The position numbers and the translations under genes are program-made. Below the pieces are notes generated by a model. That model had not been told where the DNA came from, did no database searches, and saw nothing but the letters and a program-made list of their open reading frames with translations. Shown here one piece after another: positions 55,538 to 64,000 of a stretch of DNA of 64,000 nt; positions within the stretch are counted from its first letter, which is position 1, and every line of letters begins with the position of its first letter. Source of the stretch: Marinobacter aromaticivorans (GTDB lineage Bacteria > Pseudomonadota > Gammaproteobacteria > Pseudomonadales > Oleiphilaceae). Location of the stretch: the NCBI RefSeq assembly GCF_002806975.1, contig NZ_NIHD01000013.1:20270-84269 (forward strand). Reading direction: 5' to 3'.

Positions 55538-57319
55538 ATGAGCCAATTTGCGATTAACATCATTTTTGTAGGTGGGTCATTCCTGCTCTACATCCTCATC
55601 GCTATCTGGGCCAAGGCCGGAAGCACGAAGGACTTCTACGTTGCCGGCGGCGGTGTTCACCCCATCACCAACGGCATGGCCATTGGTGCCGACTGGATGT
55701 CCGCTGCATCCTTTATTTCCATGGCAGGTATTATTGCTGCCAGTGGTTACGCAAGCTCCGCTTACCTGATGGGCTGGACCGGTGGCTACGTTCTTCTGGC
55801 CATGCTGCTGGCCCCCTACCTGCGCAAGTTCGGCAAGTTCACGGTTCCGGAGTTTATCGGTGACCGCTTCTACAGCAAGCAAGCTCGAATGGTTGCCGTA
55901 ATCTGCCTCATTGTGGCATCGCTGACTTACGTAATCGGCCAGATGGCCGGTGCGGGTGTAGCTTTCTCTCGCTTCCTTGAAGTTGATTCCACAATGGGCC
56001 TGATCATCGCCGCTGTCGTTATCTTTATCTACTCGGTGCTTGGCGGGATGAAAGGTATCACCTACACACAGGTTGCCCAGTACTGCGTGCTGATCATTGC
56101 CTATACCATTCCTGCTGTGTTCATCTCACTGCAGCTGACCGGTAACCCGATTCCGGCGCTGGGTCTGTTCTCCACTCACATCGATTCCGGAATGCCGATT
56201 CTCGACAAGCTCAACCAGGTAATCACCGATGTAGGCTTCACTGAGTATTCGGCAGACGTTGACAGCCACCTGAATATGGTGCTGTTCACCCTGACTCTGA
56301 TGATTGGTACTGCTGGCCTTCCTCACGTCATCATCCGCTTTTTCACCGTTCCCAAGGTGGCTGACGCTCGCTGGTCTGCGGGCTGGGCTCTGGTCTTCAT
56401 CGCCCTGCTGTACCTCACAGCACCGGCAGTTGCATCCATGGCTCGCCTTAACCTGATGACTACCATTTACCCGGATGGCACCGCCGCTGAACCGATTCGG
56501 TACGCTGACCGCCCACAGTGGATCAAAGAGTGGGAAATCACGGGTCTGATCCAGTTTGAGGACAAAAACGGAGATGGCCGGATCCAGATGTATAACGATG
56601 GCTCGTCCGAAGCAGCCAAAGCGTTCCAACCAGAGGCAGAAGCTCGTGGCTGGGACGGCAATGAGTTCACCTATAATCGCGATATTCTGGTACTGGCCAA
56701 CCCCGAAATTGCCAATCTCCCCGGCTGGGTTATCGGTCTTATCGCCGCAGGGGGGCTGGCAGCAGCCTTGTCGACAGCGGCAGGCCTGTTACTTGCAATC
56801 TCCTCGGCAATCAGTCACGACCTGATCAAAGGCGCGATCAATCCGGGTATTACGGAAAAAGGCGAACTGGTGGCAGCCCGTATATCGATGGCCGTTGCGA
56901 TTATTTTGGCGACCTATCTTGGCGCCAATCCGCCGGGATTTGCGGCTCAAGTTGTGGCGCTGGCCTTTGGTATCGCAGCCGCCTCGCTGTTCCCGGCCCT
57001 GATGATGGGTATTTTCTCCAAGCGCGTTAACAATACCGGCGCTATTGCAGGCATGTTGTGCGGCTTGGTGTTCACCCTTTCGTACATTTTCGTGTACAAA
57101 GGATGGCTCTTCATTCCTGGCACGGCCAACCTCGCCGACACTCCCGAAAACTGGGTATTTGGCATCTCTCCGCTTTCTATCGGTGCGATTGGTGCCATAG
57201 TCAATTTTGCGGTAGCCTTCGCTGTGTCCAATGCAACTGAAGAACCGCCCGTTGAGATTCAGGAGTTGGTTGAAAGTGTTCGCTACCCGCGCGGTGCCGG
57301 ACAGGCTCAGGACCATTAA
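55538..57319 (+). CDS. Sodium:solute symporter, ActP-like large subunit
   Basis: A 593-residue SLC5-family transporter with about 13 helices. Its start GSTKDFYVAGGGVHPITNGMA and the block GLPHVIIRFFTVPKVADAR match the acetate/carboxylate branch (VC_2705 type). An unusual soluble loop (about residues 305-385) contains DKNGDGRIQ from D342, a calcium-binding EF-hand-like loop. Substrate is inferred to be acetate or another short carboxylate from family and from the CrbS-like kinase downstream. It ends 48 nt before a strong terminator. Confidence 0.9.
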   Translation: MSQFAINIIFVGGSFLLYILIAIWAKAGSTKDFYVAGGGVHPITNGMAIGADWMSAASFISMAGIIAASGYASSAYLMGWTGGYVLLAMLLAPYLRKFGKFTVPEFIGDRFYSKQARMVAVICLIVASLTYVIGQMAGAGVAFSRFLEVDSTMGLIIAAVVIFIYSVLGGMKGITYTQVAQYCVLIIAYTIPAVFISLQLTGNPIPALGLFSTHIDSGMPILDKLNQVITDVGFTEYSADVDSHLNMVLFTLTLMIGTAGLPHVIIRFFTVPKVADARWSAGWALVFIALLYLTAPAVASMARLNLMTTIYPDGTAAEPIRYADRPQWIKEWEITGLIQFEDKNGDGRIQMYNDGSSEAAKAFQPEAEARGWDGNEFTYNRDILVLANPEIANLPGWVIGLIAAGGLAAALSTAAGLLLAISSAISHDLIKGAINPGITEKGELVAARISMAVAIILATYLGANPPGFAAQVVALAFGIAAASLFPALMMGIFSKRVNNTGAIAGMLCGLVFTLSYIFVYKGWLFIPGTANLADTPENWVFGISPLSIGAIGAIVNFAVAFAVSNATEEPPVEIQELVESVRYPRGAGQAQDH

Positions 57320-57367
57320 GCAACAACCTGGCCTGTTTGACTCATTGAGTTGATAGGCTGTTACTGG

Positions 57368-57402
57368 ACGGGCTTCCTCTTTGAGGGAGCCCGTTCTTTT
57401 TT
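57368..57402 (+). terminator. Rho-independent terminator after the symporter gene
   Basis: ACGGGCTTCCTC pairs with AGGGAGCCCGT plus one base (one G-U) around a TTTG loop and is followed by TCTTTTTT. The ribosome site of the next gene (AAGGAAA) begins immediately after the T-run. Confidence 0.85.
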
Positions 57403-57417
57403 AAGGAAACACATAAT

Positions 57418-57924
57418 ATGTTCTGGACACTCGTTGCCACCGTATTCTGCGGGCTGGGCGCCGCTGGCATCGCTCTCGGAATCCGGGCCGCCACCCGCAA
57501 CAGGGCACCTAAATGGATCATCCCCGTGTTCGCTGGCTTGGGCATGCTTGGTTACCTCATATACGGAGAGTACTCATGGTACGATCATAAGCAGTCGCGC
57601 CTGCCGGAGGAGGCAGTCGTAGTAAGCACCGAGCGCAACGGGATTTTCTGGCGCCCCTGGTCCCTGGTTTATCCTTACGTAACCGCGTTCTCCGTTGTGG
57701 ATACCAACAGCATCGCGCGGGACACGAGTAATCCGGATATAATCCGGTTTACACTCTATCGCTTCGAACAAAAGATAACGGATGCGGTCTCACACCGGGT
57801 TCATATCATTAACTGCGCATCCCGCGAGCTTGTTCCCATCGGCTCGGATGGAACGCCCCGGATAGACAACCTGAAGGTTCTGGAGCAGCGCGACATGCTT
57901 TATTCAACGGTATGTTCCCGTTGA
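57418..57924 (+). CDS. Hypothetical small membrane protein
   Basis: A 168-residue protein with two membrane segments (FWTLVATVFCGLGAAGIALG and WIIPVFAGLGMLGYLIYG) followed by a soluble region of about 110 residues with VHIINCASRELVPIG. I do not recognise a named family. The ATG has AAGGAA 8 nt upstream, directly behind the symporter terminator. It lies between the symporter and the CrbS-like kinase, so a link to that system is possible but unproven. Confidence 0.7.
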   Translation: MFWTLVATVFCGLGAAGIALGIRAATRNRAPKWIIPVFAGLGMLGYLIYGEYSWYDHKQSRLPEEAVVVSTERNGIFWRPWSLVYPYVTAFSVVDTNSIARDTSNPDIIRFTLYRFEQKITDAVSHRVHIINCASRELVPIGSDGTPRIDNLKVLEQRDMLYSTVCSR

Positions 57925-57977
57925 TATTCTGGTAACCAGGCCAGGTAACCCGCCCTACCTGACGGAAATGCAGAAAT

Positions 57978-60900
57978 ATGATTAGTGTCTGGCTGCTGGT
58001 TTTAATTTCCATCACCTACATCTCGATACTGTTTATCATTGCCTGGGCGGGGGATAAACATCCGGGGCTCTATCGCAGGCGCCTGGCCAGGACGCACGTT
58101 TACTCATTATCACTGGCAGTCTACTTCACCTCCTGGACATTCTACGGCGCAGTGGGCCGCGCTACACAGGAGGGGCTGGGCTTTGTACCCATCTATCTGG
58201 GCCCTCTGCTGGTTTTTATCTTTGGCGCCCCGTTGCTGCGCCGGATTATCTACATCAGCAAACGCAACAACAGCACATCCATTGCAGACTTCATTGCCTC
58301 CCGCTACGGCAAATCCCAGCTTCTGGCCGCAATGATCGCAACCTTTGCGCTGATTGGCAGCGTGCCCTACATTGCCCTGCAGCTGAAGGCAATTGCCATG
58401 GGCTTCAGCGTATTATCTGATACAGGCGCAGGCACACAGGAGCTGAGCACTGCTGCGTGGAGCGACGCTGCCTGGTACATCACCCTGGCTTTAACTGTGT
58501 TTACCGTGCTATTCGGTACCCGCCACCTGGAATCCACCGAGCACCATCGCGGTATGATTCAGGCTGTAGCTTTTGAATCGCTGATCAAGCTCATCGCCTT
58601 TGTTGCCGTCGGGTTGTTTGTGGCATACGGGCTTTACAATGGCTTTGGCGATTTGCTGGCAACAGTAAAGCAGGCAAACCTGACCGGCATCCTGACAACA
58701 GACGCCATTGAAGCGCCGGCATTTATTACCCAGACCCTCATTGCCATGCTTGCGATCATCTGCCTGCCACGTCAGTTCCACGTTATGGTGGTAGAAAATG
58801 CCGACCACCGGGATTTCGAAGTCGCACGCTGGGCCATGCCTGTTTATCTGATTGTCGCCAGCGCCTTCGTTCTGCCCATTGCCGCCGCCGGGCTTCTGAG
58901 CCCGGAAGTCACAGCCGGCAACCCCGATATACTCATACTGCAACTGCCCATTATGGCCGGTAAGGAATGGCTGGCAATTCTTGCATTTCTTGGTGGCGGA
59001 TCAGCGGCTGCCGCCATGGTAATTGTCTGCTCGGTCGCCATTGCCACAATGGTCAGTAATGAAATCATCATGCCCGCACTGCTCAGATTTTTCCGGCCAA
59101 GAATGAACCGCCAGGCTGACCTCAGCTCCTTGCTACTGGGCATCCGCAGAGTCGCTATTTTTGTGGTGTTGCTGATTGCCTATGGCTTTTACCGGATGGC
59201 AGGAGAAGATTACAGCCTGACCTCGTTCGGTCTGCTGTCGTTTGCTGCAGTCGCACAGTTTGGCCCGGCTCTGGTGGGAGGTATCCTCTGGCGTCGGGGT
59301 AACGCGACTGGCGCAACCTGGGGACTGGCACTCGGCTTCCTCCTGTGGTGCTACACCCTGCTGCTTCCTGCTCTGGCTTCTACAGGCTGGCTTACCGATT
59401 CGCTGATCAACAAAGGTCTGTGGGGCCTCGGCTGGACAAGACCAACCGCCCTCTTCGGGCTTGAGCTCGACCAAACCAGCCATGGAATTATCTGGAGTCT
59501 GGGCATCAACACCCTGGTTTACGTCGTTCTTTCTCTGGTCACGCGTCAACGAGTCCGTGAGAAAATCCAGATTGCGTCGTTTTTTCATGACCCTCATCCA
59601 AAAGGTGACACGGTCCAGCATCAAAGTTGGCAGGGGGAAATACTGACATCAGATCTGCAGGCGCTCACCGACAGGTTCATGGGCGAGGAACGCTCTGAAA
59701 TCATTTTCCGTAATTACGGGCGCCGCAATGCCATAAGACTGCACCCCCATCGCCCTGCTTCATCTCATCTGATGAAATACATAGAACGTCAACTGGCCTC
59801 GGTAATTGGTGCCTCTACCGCCCGGGTGGTTCTGGAATCCACCCTGACCGGTCGCGACATGCAGATTGAGGACGTGGTCAGCATTGTTGATGAAGCCTCA
59901 CAGGCCATGACATTCAGCCGCGAGCTCCTGCAGTCCGCGATTGAGAACATCAGTCTCGGTGTTTCAGTGGTTAACCAGCAGCAACAGTTGGTAGTCTGGA
60001 ACCATCGCTACCTGGAACTGTTCACCTACCCCAAGGGATTTGTGCGAGTCGGGCGCCCTGCAGAAGACCTGATGCGCTATAACCTGACTAACGCTAACCT
60101 GCCAGCACGACGCATTGATGAAATTATTTCCAACCACTACGCAAGCATGCGCCAGGGTGAGCGGATTTCATACGAGCGCCAGAGGCCCGACGGCACCATT
60201 GTTCGTGTCGATGGCAGCCCGATTCCCGGTGGTGGCTACGTGACCACCTTCCAGGACATTACAGCGATGCGCCGCACAGAGCAGGCACTTAAAGAAACCA
60301 ATATCTACCTCGAACAGAGGGTTAAAGAGCGGACCCAGGAGCTTCAGGTTATCAACGAGCAGATGCTCAAAGCCAAGTCTGTTGCCGAACAGGCCAACCA
60401 GAGTAAAACCCGTTTCCTGGCCTCTGCCAGTCATGATTTGCTGCAGCCCCTCAACGCCGCGCGCCTGTTTACCTCGGCTCTTGCCGGGAAAGCCAGCAAC
60501 TCCGAGACCAAAGATCTTGTTGACCATATCGACAGCTCACTCGGAGCAGCTGAAGAAATCATAAGCACCCTTCTCGATATTTCCAAGCTCGACGCAGGAG
60601 CACTGGAGCCTGATCTTGGCGTGTTTCCGATCAATGATATTATGCGGCACCTGGCTACGGATTTTACGGCTATCGCTGAGGATCAGGGGCTCAAGCTCCA
60701 TGTGGTTCCGAGTGGCGCGTGGGTTCATTCGGACGCCAAACTTCTTCGTCGTGTGATTCAGAATTTTCTGTCCAACGCCATACGCTACACCACGGAAGGT
60801 AAAATATTGCTGGGTTGTCGTCGCCTTAAAGGGTATCTGCGCATTGAAGTGTGGGATACGGGCCCCGGTATACCAGACGACCAGCTAACGTTTATTTTTG

Positions 60901-61499
60901 AAGAATTCCGGCGCTTTCAACAGGGAGGGGACAAGAAAGGGCTGGGGCTTGGGCTGGCAATCGTCGACAGGATCAGCGGCATGCTGAACCACCCTGTCGG
61001 TGTTCAGTCCGTTCAGGGTAAAGGCAGTGTTTTCAGCATAACAGTACCACTTGCCCCCAGGGATCAGGCTTACAAAGCCAAGGAGACATCAGCTACAGCA
61101 AGCTCCAGACGCGTTTCCAGCCTCGGTGGCTTGAGCGTGCTATGCATCGACAACGACCCCGCCATTTTGCAGGGAATGGTCGCTCTTCTGGGGAACTGGA
61201 AGTGCGAAGTTATCGCTGCGGAAAGCTTGCAGCATGCGTTAGATGAACTGGCGGGCAGGCAACCGGACATTATACTTGCAGACTACCAGCTTGATGACGA
61301 CAAAAATGGTCTGGATGCAATGGATGCGATACGCGACTCAGTCGGGCGCAACATTCCGGGAATCCTTATAACGGGGTACATGGCGCCTGAAGTTCGTGAC
61401 GATGCCATTGCGCGAGGTTATCAGATCCTCTATAAGCCGGTTAAGCCCGCTGCCCTGAGAGCGATGGTCAACAAATTCCTGAAACAGAAACGCTCATGA
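57978..61499 (+). CDS. CrbS-like hybrid sensor kinase with sodium:solute symporter domain
   Basis: A 1173-residue membrane sensor. An SLC5 symporter-like domain with about 13 helices (1-530) is followed by a linker, a PAS domain (about 645-765, IENISLGVSVVNQQQQLVVW), a coiled coil, HisKA with H819 (ASASHDLLQPLNAARLF), HATPase (LRRVIQNFLSNAIRYT, DTGPGIP, GLGLGLAIVDR) and a C-terminal receiver with D1102 (ILADYQLDDD). In Vibrio and Pseudomonas such kinases (CrbS, MxtR) control acetyl-CoA synthetase and carboxylate uptake. It overlaps the next gene by ATGA. Confidence 0.9.
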   Translation: MISVWLLVLISITYISILFIIAWAGDKHPGLYRRRLARTHVYSLSLAVYFTSWTFYGAVGRATQEGLGFVPIYLGPLLVFIFGAPLLRRIIYISKRNNSTSIADFIASRYGKSQLLAAMIATFALIGSVPYIALQLKAIAMGFSVLSDTGAGTQELSTAAWSDAAWYITLALTVFTVLFGTRHLESTEHHRGMIQAVAFESLIKLIAFVAVGLFVAYGLYNGFGDLLATVKQANLTGILTTDAIEAPAFITQTLIAMLAIICLPRQFHVMVVENADHRDFEVARWAMPVYLIVASAFVLPIAAAGLLSPEVTAGNPDILILQLPIMAGKEWLAILAFLGGGSAAAAMVIVCSVAIATMVSNEIIMPALLRFFRPRMNRQADLSSLLLGIRRVAIFVVLLIAYGFYRMAGEDYSLTSFGLLSFAAVAQFGPALVGGILWRRGNATGATWGLALGFLLWCYTLLLPALASTGWLTDSLINKGLWGLGWTRPTALFGLELDQTSHGIIWSLGINTLVYVVLSLVTRQRVREKIQIASFFHDPHPKGDTVQHQSWQGEILTSDLQALTDRFMGEERSEIIFRNYGRRNAIRLHPHRPASSHLMKYIERQLASVIGASTARVVLESTLTGRDMQIEDVVSIVDEASQAMTFSRELLQSAIENISLGVSVVNQQQQLVVWNHRYLELFTYPKGFVRVGRPAEDLMRYNLTNANLPARRIDEIISNHYASMRQGERISYERQRPDGTIVRVDGSPIPGGGYVTTFQDITAMRRTEQALKETNIYLEQRVKERTQELQVINEQMLKAKSVAEQANQSKTRFLASASHDLLQPLNAARLFTSALAGKASNSETKDLVDHIDSSLGAAEEIISTLLDISKLDAGALEPDLGVFPINDIMRHLATDFTAIAEDQGLKLHVVPSGAWVHSDAKLLRRVIQNFLSNAIRYTTEGKILLGCRRLKGYLRIEVWDTGPGIPDDQLTFIFEEFRRFQQGGDKKGLGLGLAIVDRISGMLNHPVGVQSVQGKGSVFSITVPLAPRDQAYKAKETSATASSRRVSSLGGLSVLCIDNDPAILQGMVALLGNWKCEVIAAESLQHALDELAGRQPDIILADYQLDDDKNGLDAMDAIRDSVGRNIPGILITGYMAPEVRDDAIARGYQILYKPVKPAALRAMVNKFLKQKRS

Positions 61500-63145
61500 A
61501 CAGCCCCCCAGAAAACACCCTGCCCGGTGCAGGAGGATTCAGTAAGCTCGCATACCTTGTAGTAGACGACTTTGAGAATTTCCGGATCTCCATGCGCCAC
61601 ATGCTTCGCAGTTGCGGTGCCGACAACATTGAGCTGGTGGCCAACGCCAGGTCTGCCGTTCAATATTGCACCTACAATCACGTCGATGTTGTACTCTGCG
61701 ATTACAACCTGGGTGAAGGCAGAAACGGCCAGCATATACTGGAAGAGCTGCGCTACAAGAAGCTACTGAAAAGATCGTCACTGTTTTTGATGGTCACCTC
61801 GGAAACATCCCGGGAGATAGTCATGGGCGCCCGGGAATACCAGCCCGACGCCTATCTGACAAAACCCATCAATCGGGCCATGCTGGAAAAACGCCTTGGC
61901 AGTTTGATCAGTCAACGCAACGCTTTGCTTCCCATCAACCGTGAGATCGATCGGGAAAACTATCCGGAAGCCACCTCTCTCTGTCTCGAAGCTCTTACCC
62001 GACTGCCACGCTACAAAACCTGGCTGATGAAAACCCTCGGGGAGCTTTATTTTCTTCTGGGGGATCTCTCCCATTCCATCAAGATCTACGACGAGGTGCT
62101 TGCAAAGCGCGAGCTTTCCTGGGCCAGTTTCGGGCGCTGCAAGGTTCTGCTTGCCAACCAGCGTTACGATGATGCCGTTGAGAGCCTGCAACGACTGATC
62201 GAAAAACATCCAGACTATATGGAGGCTTACGACCTCCTGGCCGAAGGACTAGAGCGCCAGAATCGACCGGGCCAGGCCCAGCGGGTTCTGGAACAAGCCA
62301 TCAACCACTCTCCCAATGCACTACGGCGCCAGAAGCACCTGGCCGAGCTGGCGGAATCCAATCAGGATATGGAAAAAGCCGCAGACGCGTGGCGACATAC
62401 GGTCAGCCTTGGAATGCACTCCATTCATGACAGCCCAAAGCATTATCTTGCTCTGGCCAACACCCTTTGTGACCTGAGTGAGGGTACAACGGCTAGCGAG
62501 GGCCAAGCGCTTGCCGGCGAAGCCTTAAAAACGCTTGCCACCATGGAAAAACGGTTTTCGGGCCAGGAGGCTCTCGAGCTTCGTAGCCAGATTATCCAGT
62601 GCCGCGTCCACGCTGGCCAGGAAAACACCAAGGATGCTGATGCCACACTGGAGCAGATCCGGACGAAACTGGAAAACACCAGCCAGGTGGGGCTGGATAC
62701 AGAACTGGACTACGCTAAAACCCTATTCCGCCTTAACCACGCCGGAGAAGCAAAAGAGTTACTTGCGGAGTTAGCAGAAAAATACAGCAGTGATCCCGTT
62801 GCCCTCAGAAAAATCGACAACCTGCTCGATGAGCCCGTTGGTTTTCGCACGAAGATCAAAGCCCGCCGCCTTAATCGGGAGGGAATAGCAGCCTTTGAAT
62901 CGGGCAACCTGAAAGAAGCCCGCCTCATCTTCGACAAGGCGCTCAAGATTATACCCGATCACCCCGCACTCAACCTCAATCAGGTCCAGGTTCTAATGAA
63001 AGAACATGAGAACACAACAGAAACCGGGAATTTGATGGAACTCTGCCAACACCACCTGGACCGTTTGGCTGACCTACCCGAACAACATGGGCAATACAGA
63101 CGCTATTTGGCACTACAGCGTAAACTGAAGGGACAGCGCCAATGA
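61496..63145 (+). CDS. Response regulator with receiver and TPR domains
   Basis: A 549-residue protein. The receiver domain (about residues 18-145) carries the phospho-acceptor D69 in VVLCDYNLGEGRNG, the switch Thr/Ser in FLMVTSETS and the lysine in AYLTKPINRAML. The remaining 400 residues are TPR-like helices (TSLCLEALTRLPRYKTWLMK, YDDAVESLQRLIEKHPDY, AYDLLAEGLERQNRPGQAQ). There is no DNA-binding domain, so it should act through protein contacts. Coupled by ATGA overlaps to the kinases on both sides. Confidence 0.9.
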   Translation: MNSPPENTLPGAGGFSKLAYLVVDDFENFRISMRHMLRSCGADNIELVANARSAVQYCTYNHVDVVLCDYNLGEGRNGQHILEELRYKKLLKRSSLFLMVTSETSREIVMGAREYQPDAYLTKPINRAMLEKRLGSLISQRNALLPINREIDRENYPEATSLCLEALTRLPRYKTWLMKTLGELYFLLGDLSHSIKIYDEVLAKRELSWASFGRCKVLLANQRYDDAVESLQRLIEKHPDYMEAYDLLAEGLERQNRPGQAQRVLEQAINHSPNALRRQKHLAELAESNQDMEKAADAWRHTVSLGMHSIHDSPKHYLALANTLCDLSEGTTASEGQALAGEALKTLATMEKRFSGQEALELRSQIIQCRVHAGQENTKDADATLEQIRTKLENTSQVGLDTELDYAKTLFRLNHAGEAKELLAELAEKYSSDPVALRKIDNLLDEPVGFRTKIKARRLNREGIAAFESGNLKEARLIFDKALKIIPDHPALNLNQVQVLMKEHENTTETGNLMELCQHHLDRLADLPEQHGQYRRYLALQRKLKGQRQ

Positions 63146-63822
63146 AACACCGGAATATCGACTTCTCCATGGTTCTGGCGCTGGCCGTACATGATATGAA
63201 AAATTCGCTGGGGATGTTGCTCAACTCTTTAGACGAACTCAGAGCCGAACACGAAGACAAGCTCAACGACTCTTCCAGATTCAACACGCTCCAGTATGAA
63301 GCAGAGCGAATACATAATGATCTGGTACAGCTTCTGGGAATCTACAGACTTGGCGAAAATAACCTGTCCGCGCACATGGAAGAGCATTTCGCCCCGGATT
63401 TTCTCGCAGAACACCTGGCCCGACACACGCCACTCCTTGAAGGTCTGGGGATCGAATGTTCGATAGAGGCTGAGGATATAAACGGATTTTTCGATGCTGA
63501 CCTGCTTACTGGTGCGCTGAACAACACGATCAACAATGCGATTCGCTATACAAAGAGCCGAATCAGGCTAACGGCCAGAGAACACGAGGGTTATTTTGTA
63601 ATCGGGGTAGAAGACGATGGCGAAGGGTATCCGGAGAATATGCAGCATACGGGACCGCTGAGTTTTAAATCCCTGGACTTCAACACCGGCAGTACAAGCC
63701 TTGGCCTGTTCTTTGTTTCAGCGGTGGCGGATCTTCACAGCGAAGGAGAACGCTCCGGCTATATCAAACTCCACAATGGAGGGCAGCTTGGTGGTGGAGT
63801 GTTTGAGATCTGGCTTCCGTAG
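63142..63822 (+). CDS. Small soluble histidine kinase
   Basis: A 226-residue kinase without sensor or membrane domain. H17 in LALAVHDMKNSLGML is a plausible phosphorylation site (HDxxN type), and an HATPase domain follows (ALNNTINNAIRYTKS, VEDDGEGYPENM, TSLGLFFVSAVAD). It overlaps the receiver-TPR gene by 4 nt, and a terminator follows 133 nt later. Its signal probably comes through the receiver-TPR partner. Nothing coding is seen in 63823-63954. Confidence 0.87.
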   Translation: MKHRNIDFSMVLALAVHDMKNSLGMLLNSLDELRAEHEDKLNDSSRFNTLQYEAERIHNDLVQLLGIYRLGENNLSAHMEEHFAPDFLAEHLARHTPLLEGLGIECSIEAEDINGFFDADLLTGALNNTINNAIRYTKSRIRLTAREHEGYFVIGVEDDGEGYPENMQHTGPLSFKSLDFNTGSTSLGLFFVSAVADLHSEGERSGYIKLHNGGQLGGGVFEIWLP

Positions 63823-63954
63823 CAGCGTCAGACGATGACCTGGATTGCCCAGCTCAGGCCTGTCGGGCCCGCCGTCGTTGCGCTCCCGCGTCCTGCGCTT
63901 GCCGTTAGCAAGCTGGTCACATGGGGGCTTTGTAGTGGCAGTAGTATCGTATCT

Positions 63955-63998
63955 AAAACAAAACAGCCCCGGCAGCGAAGCTGTCGGGGCTGTTTTAT
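63955..63998. terminator. Strong bidirectional rho-independent terminator
   Basis: A 16-bp stem (63961-63976 with 63980-63995, one G-U) closes a GAA loop. Its GC-rich part is CAGCCCCGGCAGC. The stem has a T-run after it and an A-rich run before it, so it can work in both directions. It ends the signalling operon; whatever follows lies outside the window. Confidence 0.88.
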
Positions 63999-64000
63999 TT

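Overview
The window reads as a chromosomal segment of a marine gammaproteobacterium close to Marinobacter. This rests on protein similarity and on gene order shared with Pseudomonas aeruginosa: MCP-ampE-ampD-DUF1631-nadC; hda/DUF2066/purMN; dcd-mrp-metG-rsx-nth; rpoS-nlpD-pcm-surE-truD-ispF-ispD-ftsB-eno-kdsA-pyrG-tilS-accA-dnaE; arsC-wrbA-DUF2069. The genus is an inference, not proven. Coding density is high, no stretch over 300 bases lacks a gene, and I see no insertion sequence, prophage, CRISPR array, rRNA or tRNA.

Layout. 1-5.2 kb: the first codons of a chemotaxis receptor behind a FliA-type promoter, then ampDE, a DUF1631 protein and nadC. 5.2-9 kb (minus strand): YqcC, an orphan ParA, hda, a CDP-alcohol phosphatidyltransferase and DUF2066. 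9.2-14.3 kb: purMN and DUF3108, facing an AvtA-type aminotransferase, DUF416 and dcd. 14.6-24.1 kb: mrp, metG, the electron-transport operon rsxABCDGE and nth. 24.2-42.6 kb: a long, almost entirely minus-strand housekeeping block running from dnaE back to rpoS. It covers replication, lipid, CTP, Kdo and isoprenoid synthesis, FtsB, TruD, SurE, Pcm, a DUF368 (PopT-type) lipid-carrier transporter, NlpD and RpoS. 42.7-52.2 kb: TlpA-like lipoprotein, ArsC, WrbA, DUF2069, DUF3080, the methionine-salvage genes mtnBDC, an XdhC plus IorAB-like molybdenum oxidoreductase, a tiny repeat lipoprotein and an Smr protein. 52.4-63.8 kb (plus strand): a carboxylate uptake and signalling region with a cNMP/CBS/DUF294 protein, a DEDDh exonuclease, DUF4212 plus an ActP-like symporter, a small membrane protein, and a three-gene phosphorelay operon (CrbS-like transporter-kinase, receiver-TPR protein, small kinase). 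A strong terminator closes the window.

The most unusual signal is a family of three intergenic elements (14448-14541, 32131-32236, 34006-34116). Each has a strongly conserved core of 53-54 nt that folds into two small hairpins. The core is enclosed by a long inverted repeat that is perfect or near-perfect at each locus, yet its sequence is completely different at each one. All three lie just 3' of a minus-strand gene. I do not recognise them as a named family.
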